Shown: one piece after another, positions 49,874-59,945 of the stretch
How the letters are laid out: every line of letters begins with the position of its first letter
Position numbering within the stretch: position 1 is the first letter of the stretch
Notes under the pieces: model-generated
What the model was told of the DNA's origin: nothing
Databases searched by the model: none
Seen by the model: the letters and a program-made list of their open reading frames with translations, nothing else
Translations under genes and position numbers: made by a program
NCBI RefSeq assembly: GCF_009718825.1
Contig: NZ_WNHB01000002.1
Span: 174,448 to 238,447, forward strand
DNA: 64,000 bases
Direction: 5' to 3'
From: Terrilactibacillus tamarindi
GTDB lineage: Bacteria; Bacillota; Bacilli; Bacillales; Sporolactobacillaceae

Positions 49874-50042
49874 AGATCACCGAGTTTCATTTACTTATAG
49901 TGTAAAAAATAGCAATGATCCTCCATTAGATTACGATAAAATGGCCATAATGATCGCCCCTGTTAAAGTACACTTAATTCACGTTTTATCGATTTCTTAT
50001 AACTGTAATTGAAATGTATACCTCATGCTTATTAATTACGAG

Positions 50043-50588
50043 TCATTTCCATACTGACAGATACTTTTTTCGATATTTACTGTCTTCCTCTAACTCTATT
50101 AGTTCCATTGCTTTTTGCTTGATCTGTTCATCTTTAACTGCATCATATAAATTTTTTAGGCCTTGAATCATATCATAGCGAATTAAAGTATAATTTTTCT
50201 CATTAGTACCATTTTTAAATCGATCCGTGAAATGATCAATGACCATGGTTTTCTGCTTTTGTCCAGCTAAACCAACCTTCCAAATGGATTGAAGTGCATG
50301 CCTCGCAGTAACAAACTTCGGATCTTTTGTTACCTCCCAGAGTGCCAGAAAATCATTCAGCATCCGCTGTTCAGGATCACTAATAGCTAAACCGGCAAGA
50401 AATTGAGCCGCTCTCGACCTGCGATGATTATCGGGATCGGTTAACCAATTTACCAGTTGATCCCAAACATCATATGACCAATCAACTTTATTTTTTATAG
50501 CTTCTAAAATGTGATTGAAAGCTTCATATTGAACTTCTTTATTTTTAGCTTCTAAGTTTTCAAAATGTGATTGTATGAACGGGTCCAT
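50043..50588 (-). CDS. HEAT-repeat-like helical protein, unknown function
   Basis: ATG 50588 is preceded by AAAAGG nine bases upstream; an ATG at 50597 would abut that site. The 181-residue, all-alpha protein has HEAT-like helices such as VQYEAFNHILEAIKNKVDWS and NHRRSRAAQFLAGLAISDPE. Similar proteins are found in Bacillus genomes without known function, probably as scaffolds. It lies in the accessory block upstream of groEL's 3' end. Confidence 0.7.
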   Translation of the reverse strand: MDPFIQSHFENLEAKNKEVQYEAFNHILEAIKNKVDWSYDVWDQLVNWLTDPDNHRRSRAAQFLAGLAISDPEQRMLNDFLALWEVTKDPKFVTARHALQSIWKVGLAGQKQKTMVIDHFTDRFKNGTNEKNYTLIRYDMIQGLKNLYDAVKDEQIKQKAMELIELEEDSKYRKKYLSVWK

Positions 50589-50624
50589 TGGTATCATCCT
50601 TTTCTCTAGAAATAGCTAACATTA

Positions 50625-50714
50625 TCAATATTCATTCCCTAATGTTTCTGATTGTATCGCTTCGACCAAAACACATTGATCTGGAAAATGCTGACGAATA
50701 TCAGTCCACTTCAT
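50625..50714 (-). pseudogene. Truncated N-terminus of a small conserved Bacillales protein
   Basis: GGAGG and an ATG at 50714 open a 29-residue frame, MKWTDIRQHFPDQCVLVEAI and a short tail, then stop. The pattern W-x-x-I-R-x-x-x-P-x-Q-x-V-L-x-E-A-I is the start of a small conserved Firmicutes protein normally about 80-120 residues long. The remainder is missing, so this is a remnant. It abuts the DUF3800 gene. Confidence 0.5.
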
Positions 50715-50778
50715 TAACATTCGCCTCCGATTCATTAGTGATTTGAATTCGTTATATTCTAGGTTTCTGAATTGCAAG

Positions 50779-51744
50779 CTAAAAGATTTTATAGTAATTT
50801 TGCATAATAAATGAATTTCTTCCTTTTCCATTAAGTTGATCAAGATATCCAAGTAACATTCTTAATTGATTATTTGTATAACCCATTCTTGTTCTTATAT
50901 CCCTAGTAGTATCACTAGGTCTTTTAATATTTGATATTTTTGTCATTTCATTAACATCAAATTGCGTTTTAAAAGCCATAAATTGTGATAAATAATTTGA
51001 TATATTAACTTCGTGAATAATATCTTTTTGTCCATCCCACTTAAAAATATAGATTTGTTTTTGAAACAAATCTATATTATTTTCTTCAATTAGAAAGCGA
51101 TAAATAAGATCGCTCTTAATGATTGGTTTATCGTCATTAGTATTTAAATATGACTTCTCCATTAGAAAGACAACAATTCCCATAAATAAATCAACTATTT
51201 GGAGAGGAATAGATTTATGTGATTCTTTATACCAAGCTTTATTAACATAGTATTTCATACCACGATAAATTGCATGTGCATTCATTTGCTGTTTTAATTT
51301 TGAATATACTCTCATTCTTCCATATTCAGGACTGTGATCAACTACAATTTCAACTGTTCTATAATCATTTGAAAGACCTCTAGTTAATCCATAAAAGAGC
51401 CTTTCTGGAATTTTAACATAAAATAAATTACGTAATTCTGTAACTGTGATGTCAGCATTTCTAGCAAACTTAAATGCAATATCATTATCTACGACAAATA
51501 TATTAATTTGTAAGTTTGTTTTTAAGAAATGGTGTAAACAATATATGTACGGAGTAAGATCCTTATCATTGTTATATTCCGTAAAATGGTATTCACTTTT
51601 CTTACCAGTCATTCTTAAAACTTTGTTTATATCTGCTACTATGCCATCACACTTAGATTGCTCAACACCACATGCGCCATAATAAGAATATTGTTTCTCC
51701 GCATCTAATTTATTAGACTCATCGAAAAAGATATTGTATTTCAA
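50779..51744 (-). CDS. DUF3800 domain-containing protein
   Basis: TTG 51744 has AAGGTGA upstream. The 321-residue protein begins IFFDESNKLDAEKQYSYYGA, the acidic DES motif of DUF3800, with further family features VVDHSPEYGRM near 150 and PLQIVDLFMGIV near 194. The family has a predicted RNase H-like fold and is scattered on mobile and defence-rich DNA, but its function is unproven. An extra C-terminal region (about 240-321) contains a helix-rich segment RMGYTNNQLRMLLGYL. It looks transferred in. Confidence 0.82.
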   Translation of the reverse strand: MKYNIFFDESNKLDAEKQYSYYGACGVEQSKCDGIVADINKVLRMTGKKSEYHFTEYNNDKDLTPYIYCLHHFLKTNLQINIFVVDNDIAFKFARNADITVTELRNLFYVKIPERLFYGLTRGLSNDYRTVEIVVDHSPEYGRMRVYSKLKQQMNAHAIYRGMKYYVNKAWYKESHKSIPLQIVDLFMGIVVFLMEKSYLNTNDDKPIIKSDLIYRFLIEENNIDLFQKQIYIFKWDGQKDIIHEVNISNYLSQFMAFKTQFDVNEMTKISNIKRPSDTTRDIRTRMGYTNNQLRMLLGYLDQLNGKGRNSFIMQNYYKIF

Positions 51745-51845
51745 AAGTCATCACCTTCTTGACTATAAATGAATATTTGTTTATAATTTACATATAGTAT
51801 ACCATGTATTACTTCCAGTCACCGTTTTGATAGGGAGTTTTTTAG

Positions 51846-51887
51846 AAAAGACCACCCAGTCACCGATTTGACAGGAGTGGTCTTTTT
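51846..51887. terminator. Bidirectional hairpin upstream of the DUF3800 gene
   Basis: AAAAGACCAC/GTGGTCTTTT with an inner GTC/GAC stem and T-runs on both sides. A 20-bp part (CAGTCACCGATTTGACAGG) is nearly duplicated just to its left near 51818. No gene now needs it, suggesting gene loss. Confidence 0.6.
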
Positions 51888-52038
51888 TCTGTCTCACCTG
51901 AGATCTCACAGGTCTAGAGTATTGGTGATTTAACCTGTAATAGTAAATCATGCACCCCAAGAAACAAGCATATATGTAAAAACAAGTTATTTGAACTACT
52001 ACCAACAGTATTAATAAAATTAGGTGTCTTTGGTTCTC

Positions 52039-52365
52039 TTAATTTAAGGGTTTTATCGGAGTAGTTAAAACTTCCTTATAGCCTGCATAATTGTCGAGAG
52101 CTTTGCTGCTTTTATCTAGATATTCTTGTACTAATTCTTCTAGCCAAGTTATTATTGAAAGTTTTTTTATCTTCATGGGAAGTTAAACCTATACTAAGTT
52201 CTTCAATTTCTCCCTCTATTTCTTTAATTACCTCATTATAATCTGTATAAAGAGTTTTATCTTCAAAAAGTTCAAGTTACACAATTTCTCCAAGCAGTGT
52301 TTGATAATTTCTTATGTTTTTCTGGTTTGTGCTCTTAAACCTTCTGTCGTCTAAAAAATCCTAAA
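52039..52365 (-). pseudogene. Decayed tyrosine-integrase remnant
   Basis: Minus-strand translation near 52365 reads FLDDRRFKSTNQKNIRNY, the SAM-like N-terminal core-binding domain of phage-type integrases, then a stop. Downstream frames LFEDKTLYTDYNEVIKEI and WLEELVQEYLDKSSKAL are open in different registers, ending at 52039. Catalytic R-H-R-Y motifs are absent. It is a broken mobile-element gene or a composite of two relics, at the 3' side of groEL. Confidence 0.55.
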
Positions 52366-52386
52366 ACTCAAATTTGAGCAACAAAA

Positions 52387-52418
52387 AACCACTCCCTAAA
52401 TTTTTATAGGAAGTGGTT
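52387..52418 (-). terminator. Terminator of groEL
   Basis: AACCACTCCC/GGAAGTGGTT arms (one mismatch) enclose a 12-base loop, followed by TTTTTTG on the minus strand. Confidence 0.85.
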
Positions 52419-52520
52419 ATTGCTATTGAAAATAATTTATTCCATGACTACATCTCAATAGGATTGAAAAATGGGGGAAGAAATTGCGATAATCAATTCT
52501 CCAATGTATGGCTCAATGCC

Positions 52521-54164
<1,644 letters not shown>

Positions 54165-54195
54165 TTAGCCTCCTTGTTTTTATATGTAAAATCAA

Positions 54196-54480
54196 TTAAC
54201 CGATGATGGCAAGAATGTCATCTTGACGTAAGATGAGATACTCTTTTCCGTCATACTTAACTTCAGTACCTGCATATTTTGAGAAGATCACACTATCACC
54301 CTCTGATACTTCAAGAGCAATACGTTCGCCGTTGTCAGTTACTTTACCAGTACCTATTGCAACAACTCGACCTTCTTGTGGTTTTTCTTTTGCTGAATCT
54401 GGAAGAACAATACCACTTGCTGTTTTTTCTTCCTTTTCAACGGTTTCAATAATGACACGATCACCTAAAGGCTTTAACAT
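54196..54480 (-). CDS. groES: Co-chaperonin GroES (Hsp10)
   Basis: The start is ATG 54480 with GGGAGGG upstream, giving 94 residues; the longer frame to 54501 overlaps the ribosome site. It has [27 protein letters not shown] (mobile loop) in two conserved pieces and ends [13 protein letters not shown]. It is the lid of the GroEL chamber. Confidence 0.98.
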   Translation of the reverse strand: MLKPLGDRVIIETVEKEEKTASGIVLPDSAKEKPQEGRVVAIGTGKVTDNGERIALEVSEGDSVIFSKYAGTEVKYDGKEYLILRQDDILAIIG

Positions 54481-54516
54481 TGATAACCCTCCCTGATTCA
54501 TTATACTAATTTTTTA

Positions 54517-54582
54517 TTAGCACTCTAAACAGGTGAGTGCTAATCCAGTTAATATAATAATCAATCTTGAACAATTTTGCAA
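54517..54582 (-). promoter_or_regulatory. groESL promoter and CIRCE operator
   Basis: A perfect CIRCE, TTAGCACTC-N9-GAGTGCTAA, lies at 54517-54543. It is just downstream of a minus-strand promoter with -35 TTGCAA (54577-54582) and -10 TATTAT (54554-54559), 17 bp apart. HrcA binding here represses groESL until heat shock. Confidence 0.97.
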
Positions 54583-54890
54583 GCCATTCGATTAAAAAAA
54601 TGTATTTTTTCAGGCACAAACATTTCTCTTTTCTATTAAGATTGGTAATTGATCGTATAATGTTTAAAAACTAATCTTATATGACGATCCAATAAGAAAA
54701 AAGTCTTTCTTTAAACGTTTATTTTGATAGAGTCACCCTTATTCTCTTTTATTTGCTCCTTTCTTAGGTATAATAAAAGCTAACCTAAAAGGGCATTTCT
54801 GCTAAATGATAAGAATATATATAGCACTCTTAAAGGTTATCTTAATACTGTCCACATTATGCCTAAAATTTTATCAAGGGAGCGATTATT
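54583..54890. other. Divergent intergenic region between groES and ydiL
   Basis: It holds the upstream part of the groESL promoter and presumably the ydiL promoter. No further gene, repeat or clear operator was found. Confidence 0.45.
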
Positions 54891-55598
54891 TTGTTTAAAA
54901 ATTATATATGGATTGTTATTACATATGCTGCTTGCTATTTCTCAGGTTATATTCCCCGCTATTTTCCAGAAGTTCTTGACTTTGTACCTGCTTCCCAGCG
55001 CTCAGCTGTTTGGACTGTTGCGGCATTTGGAATTGCTTTTATCATCATTGTTCTCCTACTTTTGCCCGAAAGAAAATTAGATTATCGCCATCGATTATCC
55101 CTTAGAAAGTCTCTTTCTTGGGCGATTGCAGGACCTTTTTTGCTATTTTTCACCCAGATTATTATTAATATCATCATCATTAAACTATTTAATATTAATC
55201 CAAAATCTCAAAACACGACAAATATTATTAATATGACGAGAAATTCTCTATATTTGGTTCTTTTTATTAGTATTATTGGTCCTATACTTGAAGAAATTGT
55301 CTTTCGAAAAATTATTTTTGGCATTATTTATCGAAAAACAAATTTTATCATTGCCGGTTTGATCAGTTCTCTGATTTTTGCTTTTGCCCATCGTGACTAT
55401 CTCTATCTTGTCCCTGTTTATGTTGCTATCGGACTAGTCCTATGCTTCCTATATAAAAAAACGGGACGTATTTGGGTATCAATGTTCGCTCATGCTTCTA
55501 TGAATGCTGTCGTGACCTTGTCACTGCTTGTTAAAAAACCTGAAATTCCAGAGCAAGCCTTGAGTTTTCTTTATCATAGTCTATATTTCTTTATGTGA
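54891..55598 (+). CDS. ydiL: CPBP-family intramembrane metalloprotease (YdiL-like)
   Basis: The 235-residue protein has about seven membrane helices and the three ABI/CAAX-protease motifs: EEIVFR (EExxxR) near 142, FAHRD near 170, and HASMNAV (HxxxN) near 200. It is predicted to be a membrane-embedded protease; its substrate is unknown. TTG 54891 has AGGGAG upstream. It is divergent from groES, in the same position as B. subtilis ydiL. Confidence 0.88.
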   Translation: MFKNYIWIVITYAACYFSGYIPRYFPEVLDFVPASQRSAVWTVAAFGIAFIIIVLLLLPERKLDYRHRLSLRKSLSWAIAGPFLLFFTQIIINIIIIKLFNINPKSQNTTNIINMTRNSLYLVLFISIIGPILEEIVFRKIIFGIIYRKTNFIIAGLISSLIFAFAHRDYLYLVPVYVAIGLVLCFLYKKTGRIWVSMFAHASMNAVVTLSLLVKKPEIPEQALSFLYHSLYFFM

Positions 55599-55619
55599 AT
55601 AAAATTTATAACAAACAAA

Positions 55620-55660
55620 AAATCTCCTGTTCATGAAGTCATGACACAGGAGATTTTTTT
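55620..55660 (+). terminator. Terminator of ydiL
   Basis: AAATCTCCTGT/ACAGGAGATTT with inner TCATGA/TCATGA symmetry and seven terminal Ts. A-rich sequence on the left lets it also serve map on the minus strand. Confidence 0.87.
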
Positions 55661-55669
55661 ACTCATCTA

Positions 55670-56419
55670 CTATTTTAATTTAGTTAAAATCAAAGGTTTG
55701 TCATCTGTGATTAATAACGTATGTTCATATTGAGCAGATAGAGAGCCATCCATTGTTCTAGCTGTCCAGCCGTTACTATCTAATGTTGAACGCCAATCAC
55801 CTATATTGACCATTGGCTCGATCGTGATGACCATTCCCTCACGTAATCTAAGCCCTCTTCCAGGCCGACCATAATGAGGGACTTGTGGATCTTCATGAAT
55901 GGTTGGACCAATGCCATGACCAACGAAGTCCCGCACAACTCCATAACCTTTTCCTTCAACAAACGTTTGAATAGCTGAACCAATATCACCTATTCGGTTC
56001 CCTACAACAGCTTGCTCAATGCCTAGGTACAGTGATTTCTCTGTTACATCCAACAAATCTTTTACTTTGTCTGACACTTGACCCACCGCGTAAGTCCAAG
56101 CTGAGTCTGCTAAACCTCCATCTAGATTTACAACCATGTCAATCGTAACAATATCTCCATCTTTCAATGGGGTTTTACGAGGGAAACCATGGCATATTTC
56201 ATCATTAATGGAGGCACATGTTGCATATTTATAACCGTTATATCCTTTTTGTTCTGCTGTTGCTCCATGTTCTTTTAAAAAGGCATCTACAAATACTTCA
56301 ATATCCCATGTAGAAACACCTGGTTTAATTCTTTTTTTAATTTCTTGATGACAGCGAGCCAATAGGTCTCCAGCTTCTCTCATTTTTTCAATTTCATTCT
56401 TTGATTTAAGTTGTATCAT
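55670..56419 (-). CDS. map: Methionine aminopeptidase, type I
   Basis: The 249-residue enzyme shows the five metal ligands: Asp in IDMVVNLDGGLADSAWT (two), His in GHGIGPTIHEDP, and Glu in ITIEPMVNIG and YEHTLLIT. CASINDEICHGFP contributes the substrate histidine. It removes the initiator methionine from new proteins. It is probably a second Map paralogue, separate from the one in the ribosomal-protein operon, which is not in this window. AAAGGTGG precedes the ATG. Confidence 0.95.
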   Translation of the reverse strand: MIQLKSKNEIEKMREAGDLLARCHQEIKKRIKPGVSTWDIEVFVDAFLKEHGATAEQKGYNGYKYATCASINDEICHGFPRKTPLKDGDIVTIDMVVNLDGGLADSAWTYAVGQVSDKVKDLLDVTEKSLYLGIEQAVVGNRIGDIGSAIQTFVEGKGYGVVRDFVGHGIGPTIHEDPQVPHYGRPGRGLRLREGMVITIEPMVNIGDWRSTLDSNGWTARTMDGSLSAQYEHTLLITDDKPLILTKLK

Positions 56420-56506
56420 TTTTTTATTCCACCTTTTTTAATTTACACAAATTAGCCTATTCAATATTGAAAAAATAGATACATTTGGGCATTTTTTTCA
56501 GTCAGT

Positions 56507-57160
56507 TCACCTATTGCCATTACCTTCCATTTTTTGGTTCAATAAATAAATCAAGGTTTGTAACTCAACAGATAGATCAATATGACGAATGTACACATCA
56601 TTTGGAAGAGCTAAACGAATCGGCGTAAAATTTAAAATTCCTTTAACACCAGACTTTACGATTTGTTCTCCAACAAGTTGAGCTTGATCTTGTGGAACAG
56701 CTAAAATAGCAGCTGCAATATCTCGATTATCATCATAGTCTAAATCATGAATAGATTGAACCGTTAAATTCACCATGCGTTGACCAATCTTTCTAGGATC
56801 TGCGTCATAAGCCCTCGTGATTTGTGTATTATTGTTTTTTAAAAAATTGTAGTTAAGCAAAGCCGTCCCGAGGTTCCCGACGCCAATTAACATCATTTTC
56901 TTTAATTCGTCTTGTTTTAAAACTGACCCTAGAAAACGAATTAAATGCATAACGTCGTATCCATATCCTTTCCTTCCCAAGGTGCCGAAATAGGACAGAT
57001 CCTTCCGAATTGTAGCAGAATCTATTTGGATTAGTTCACTAAATCTAGAAGAAGAGATACGTTTCCCGCCTCTTTCAGCATACCGTTGTAAAAAACGGTA
57101 ATACAACGGTAACCTTTCAGACGTTGCTAACGGAATTTGTCCATTTAATAACATTTTCAT
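56507..57160 (-). CDS. rex: Redox-sensing transcriptional repressor Rex
   Basis: From ATG 57160 it has 217 residues (ATG 57154 is also possible). The winged helix includes RISSSRFSELIQIDSATIRKDLSYFG. The NAD(H)-binding fold has IGVGNLGTALLNYNF, and the C-terminal swap helix has IRHIDLSVELQTLIYLL. Rex represses fermentation, anaerobic respiration and cyd-type genes when the NADH/NAD ratio is low. Operators fitting it occur at 521-613 in this window. Confidence 0.95.
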   Translation of the reverse strand: MKMLLNGQIPLATSERLPLYYRFLQRYAERGGKRISSSRFSELIQIDSATIRKDLSYFGTLGRKGYGYDVMHLIRFLGSVLKQDELKKMMLIGVGNLGTALLNYNFLKNNNTQITRAYDADPRKIGQRMVNLTVQSIHDLDYDDNRDIAAAILAVPQDQAQLVGEQIVKSGVKGILNFTPIRLALPNDVYIRHIDLSVELQTLIYLLNQKMEGNGNR

Positions 57161-57549
57161 CAATCCTTGTCAAATGCCCTCGTTATCTTTTAAGATACAT
57201 GTTCAAAAAGCAACTCTGAAGTTAATTCATATCTTAATACTTTAAAAAAATGGGTTGAATTTTTTGAACATATCCTTAACCAATCGTAAATCTGCGATGA
57301 CGTTAGCAGCATTTTTATATTCTTTTATAAATGCGAACCTTTATAAGTTGACTATATCGCAATTTACGTAACATATCCTCCCAAATAATAGATATTTCGT
57401 GAACAAACTCTATAGACCATTTGTTTCTTCTATCTTTCAGACTTTGTAAAAGTTCGACAACTTAACAATTCATATTGTTGTAGAAGAATTTAGTTGATTG
57501 TCAAATCAAGTATACGATACACTGAAATAAGATAGAGGTGACCAACATA
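57161..57549. other. Divergent intergenic region between rex and ydiF
   Basis: It contains a short MITE derivative (57199-57271) and AT-rich sequence that must hold both promoters. No gene was found. Confidence 0.5.
57199..57271. repeat. Short MITE derivative upstream of rex
   Basis: ATGTTCAAAAAG and TTTTTTGAACAT form 11-12 bp terminal inverted repeats around about 48 bp of unrelated AT-rich sequence. It matches the ends, but not the core, of the MITE-like family. Confidence 0.6.
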
Positions 57550-59520
57550 ATGATACTATTACAAACCAACCAAATCAGCAAATCTTTTGCAACAGATCTT
57601 ATTTTATCGAATATTTCAATTGAAGTACAATCTGGCGAACGTGTCGCTTTGGTGGGTCGAAATGGAGCCGGTAAGTCGACCCTTTTAAAAATAATAGCTG
57701 GAGCGATGAGTGCCGATTCAGGAGACATCATCATTCCTAAAGATAAAACGGTAGGTTATCTACCTCAAAATGCGACACTCAATTCCAATAAATCTATATA
57801 TGATGAATTGTTAACGGTCTTTCAACCTTTACTTACTATGGAAAAAAAATTGAGGAAAATGGAAGAAGATATGGCACGTCCTGATCTTTTAGAAAATCAG
57901 ACTGAATATAACCAGCTTCTAAAGAACTATGATCAACTTCAAGTCGCGTTCAAAGACCAAGGAGGCTATACGTATCAATCTGACATTCAGTCTGTATTAA
58001 CAGGGCTGAATTTCCAGTCTTATCGTCAAGATACACCCATTTCTTCTCTTTCCGGAGGACAAAAGACTCGCCTTGCATTAGGTAAACTTTTACTCATTCA
58101 ACCCGATATCCTAATCTTAGATGAACCAACAAACCATCTAGATATTGAAACCCTTCAATGGCTTGAAAGCTATTTGCAACGCTATAAAGGATCCATTTTA
58201 ATTGTTTCACATGACCGTTATTTTCTTGACAAAGTGGTCACGAAGGTCTATGAAATCGCCCATCATAAGGCAACCAAATATACGGGTAACTATAGTCGCT
58301 ATTTAGTTCTTAAAGAAGCCGAATATGAACGAGAACTAAAAAACTATGAGAAGCAACAAAAAGAAGTTGCCAAACTAAATGATTTTATCCAAAAAAACAT
58401 TGTTCGTGCCTCAACTACGAAACGTGCACAAAGCCGACGAAAACAATTAGAGAAAATGGACCTTATGGATCACCCTCAAGGAGATTTAAAATCTGCTCAG
58501 TTTTCATTTCAAACGAAAACACAAAGTGGACATGACGTTCTCACCGTAAGTGGTCTTAAAATTGGTTACCAAGCAAACCACCCGCTTATGTCAAATTTAA
58601 ATTTTATGATAACGCGCGGTGAAAGTGTTGCCTTAGTTGGACCAAACGGGATAGGTAAATCAACCTTACTTAAAGCCATTGTCGGCACACAAACACGTTT
58701 ATCCGGGAACGTAACACTTGGCAGCCAGGTTTCCATTGGATACTACGATCAAGAGCAGGCTAAACTTTCATCAAACAAAGATGTCTTACATGAATTGTGG
58801 GATGAATATCCATTAACCCCTGAAAAAGACATACGTACCGTATTAGGAAACTTTCTCTTCTCGGGAGATGACGTCTTAAAACTTGTGTCACAGCTGAGTG
58901 GTGGAGAAAAAGCTCGGCTTGCCTTAGCCAAACTCATGATGAAAAAAGACAATTTATTGGTACTTGATGAACCAACGAACCACTTAGATATTGACAGTAA
59001 AGAAGTCCTTGAAACAGCTCTCATCAATTATCCTGGAACCATCCTATTTGTTTCACATGACCGATTTTTCATCAACAACATTGCGACAAGAGTGCTAGAA
59101 TTATCGAAAGAAGATGGCATTACAAATTATCTGGGGGACTATGATTACTATCTGGAAAAGAAAGAAGAAATGCAAGCTATTTCATTACTTGAAGAAAATG
59201 AACACGCCCGAGATACGAAGCCATCTAAAGATGACTCCACTCTGACAGACGGAAAAGCTCAATTTTTAAAAGATAAAGAACGAAAGAAAAAGGAAAGGCA
59301 ATTGGAAAGAAAGATCGAACAATTAGAAGAAAGCATTCAAGACCTTGAAATTCGAATTGAGGAAAATGAAGCGGCCTTATTAACTCCTGAAGTATTTCAT
59401 GATACCAAACGGGCGAAAGAAATTCATGAATCAACGGTTCAAGATAAAGATAAATTAGAAAAATATATTCATGAATGGGAACAAGTTCAGCAGGAATATG
59501 ATAATCTTTCTGGTGAATAA
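57550..59520 (+). CDS. ydiF: ABC-F family ATPase (YdiF-like)
   Basis: ATG 57550 with GAGGTG upstream gives 656 residues starting ILLQTNQISKSFATD. Two ABC domains carry Walker A GRNGAGKSTLL and GPNGIGKSTLL, signatures SSLSGGQKTR and LSGGEKAR, and Walker B ILDEPTNHLD twice. A linker with the P-site-tRNA-interaction-type coiled region lies between, and a C-terminal coiled coil (about 575-650) follows. There are no membrane segments. ABC-F proteins act on ribosomes; this one is a housekeeping member, and resistance cannot be inferred. Confidence 0.93.
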   Translation: MILLQTNQISKSFATDLILSNISIEVQSGERVALVGRNGAGKSTLLKIIAGAMSADSGDIIIPKDKTVGYLPQNATLNSNKSIYDELLTVFQPLLTMEKKLRKMEEDMARPDLLENQTEYNQLLKNYDQLQVAFKDQGGYTYQSDIQSVLTGLNFQSYRQDTPISSLSGGQKTRLALGKLLLIQPDILILDEPTNHLDIETLQWLESYLQRYKGSILIVSHDRYFLDKVVTKVYEIAHHKATKYTGNYSRYLVLKEAEYERELKNYEKQQKEVAKLNDFIQKNIVRASTTKRAQSRRKQLEKMDLMDHPQGDLKSAQFSFQTKTQSGHDVLTVSGLKIGYQANHPLMSNLNFMITRGESVALVGPNGIGKSTLLKAIVGTQTRLSGNVTLGSQVSIGYYDQEQAKLSSNKDVLHELWDEYPLTPEKDIRTVLGNFLFSGDDVLKLVSQLSGGEKARLALAKLMMKKDNLLVLDEPTNHLDIDSKEVLETALINYPGTILFVSHDRFFINNIATRVLELSKEDGITNYLGDYDYYLEKKEEMQAISLLEENEHARDTKPSKDDSTLTDGKAQFLKDKERKKKERQLERKIEQLEESIQDLEIRIEENEAALLTPEVFHDTKRAKEIHESTVQDKDKLEKYIHEWEQVQQEYDNLSGE

Positions 59521-59542
59521 ACATTATCATCTATAAAAAATT

Positions 59543-59702
59543 TTATCCCATATTAACGGCGAGCATTGGTCCCCACCTCAACGTAATAAGTGTAAACGAG
59601 CATTCCTAGGTGGGGGGCAACTACCCCACATGATCCCGATTAGTTCAAGCTTACAATCAGTGGAGGATGAAGAAAATCCCCACCGATTGAAGGTTCACTT
59701 TA
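59543..59702 (+). repeat. Double-hairpin intergenic repeat, copy 4 (diverged)
   Basis: It begins TTATCCCATATTAACGGCG and ends GGTTCACTTTAT. The inner pair CCCCACCT/AGGTGGGG is kept, and CAATCAGTGGAGG/CCCCACCGATTG is partly degraded. It lies between ydiF and the DnaA-box cluster. Confidence 0.78.
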
Positions 59703-59732
59703 TTCACTGTTACGATATAATTTAGTCTTTAG

Positions 59733-59909
59733 TTATTCACAAAAACGTATAGACCCTTACAATCGTGTAAGAGTCATATACGTTTTTTTCTGTGGATAAA
59801 TCACCCATAACAGAAAACAGGCTGTGAATAACATCGATTTGTGCATAACTAAGGGGATAAGTCATGTTAAATGTGAATTTAATTCTACTTTCTAACATTC
59901 TTATCCCCA
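59733..59909. promoter_or_regulatory. DnaA-box cluster between ydiF and tsaD
   Basis: There are five 9-mers within one mismatch of TTATCCACA: TTATTCACA (59733-59741), TGTGGATAA (59791-59799, perfect), TGTGAATAA (59823-59831), TGTGCATAA (59840-59848) and TTATCCCCA (59901-59909). AGGGGATAA (59852-59860) is a two-mismatch sixth. The gap between gcp (tsaD) and ydiF is one of the DnaA-binding clusters reported in B. subtilis. Confidence 0.8.
59745..59789 (+). terminator. Terminator of ydiF
   Basis: ACGTAT...ATACGT outer arms and CTTACA/TGTAAG inner arms with a seven-T tail. It lies within the DnaA-box cluster. Confidence 0.8.
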
Positions 59910-59945
59910 ATTATTTATAGCACTAAAATGACCCGACAACATTTT

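Noticed and set aside
49665..50012. 115-codon plus-strand frame rich in His and Leu
   Set aside because: It is only a translation of the tandem array, lacking a ribosome site.
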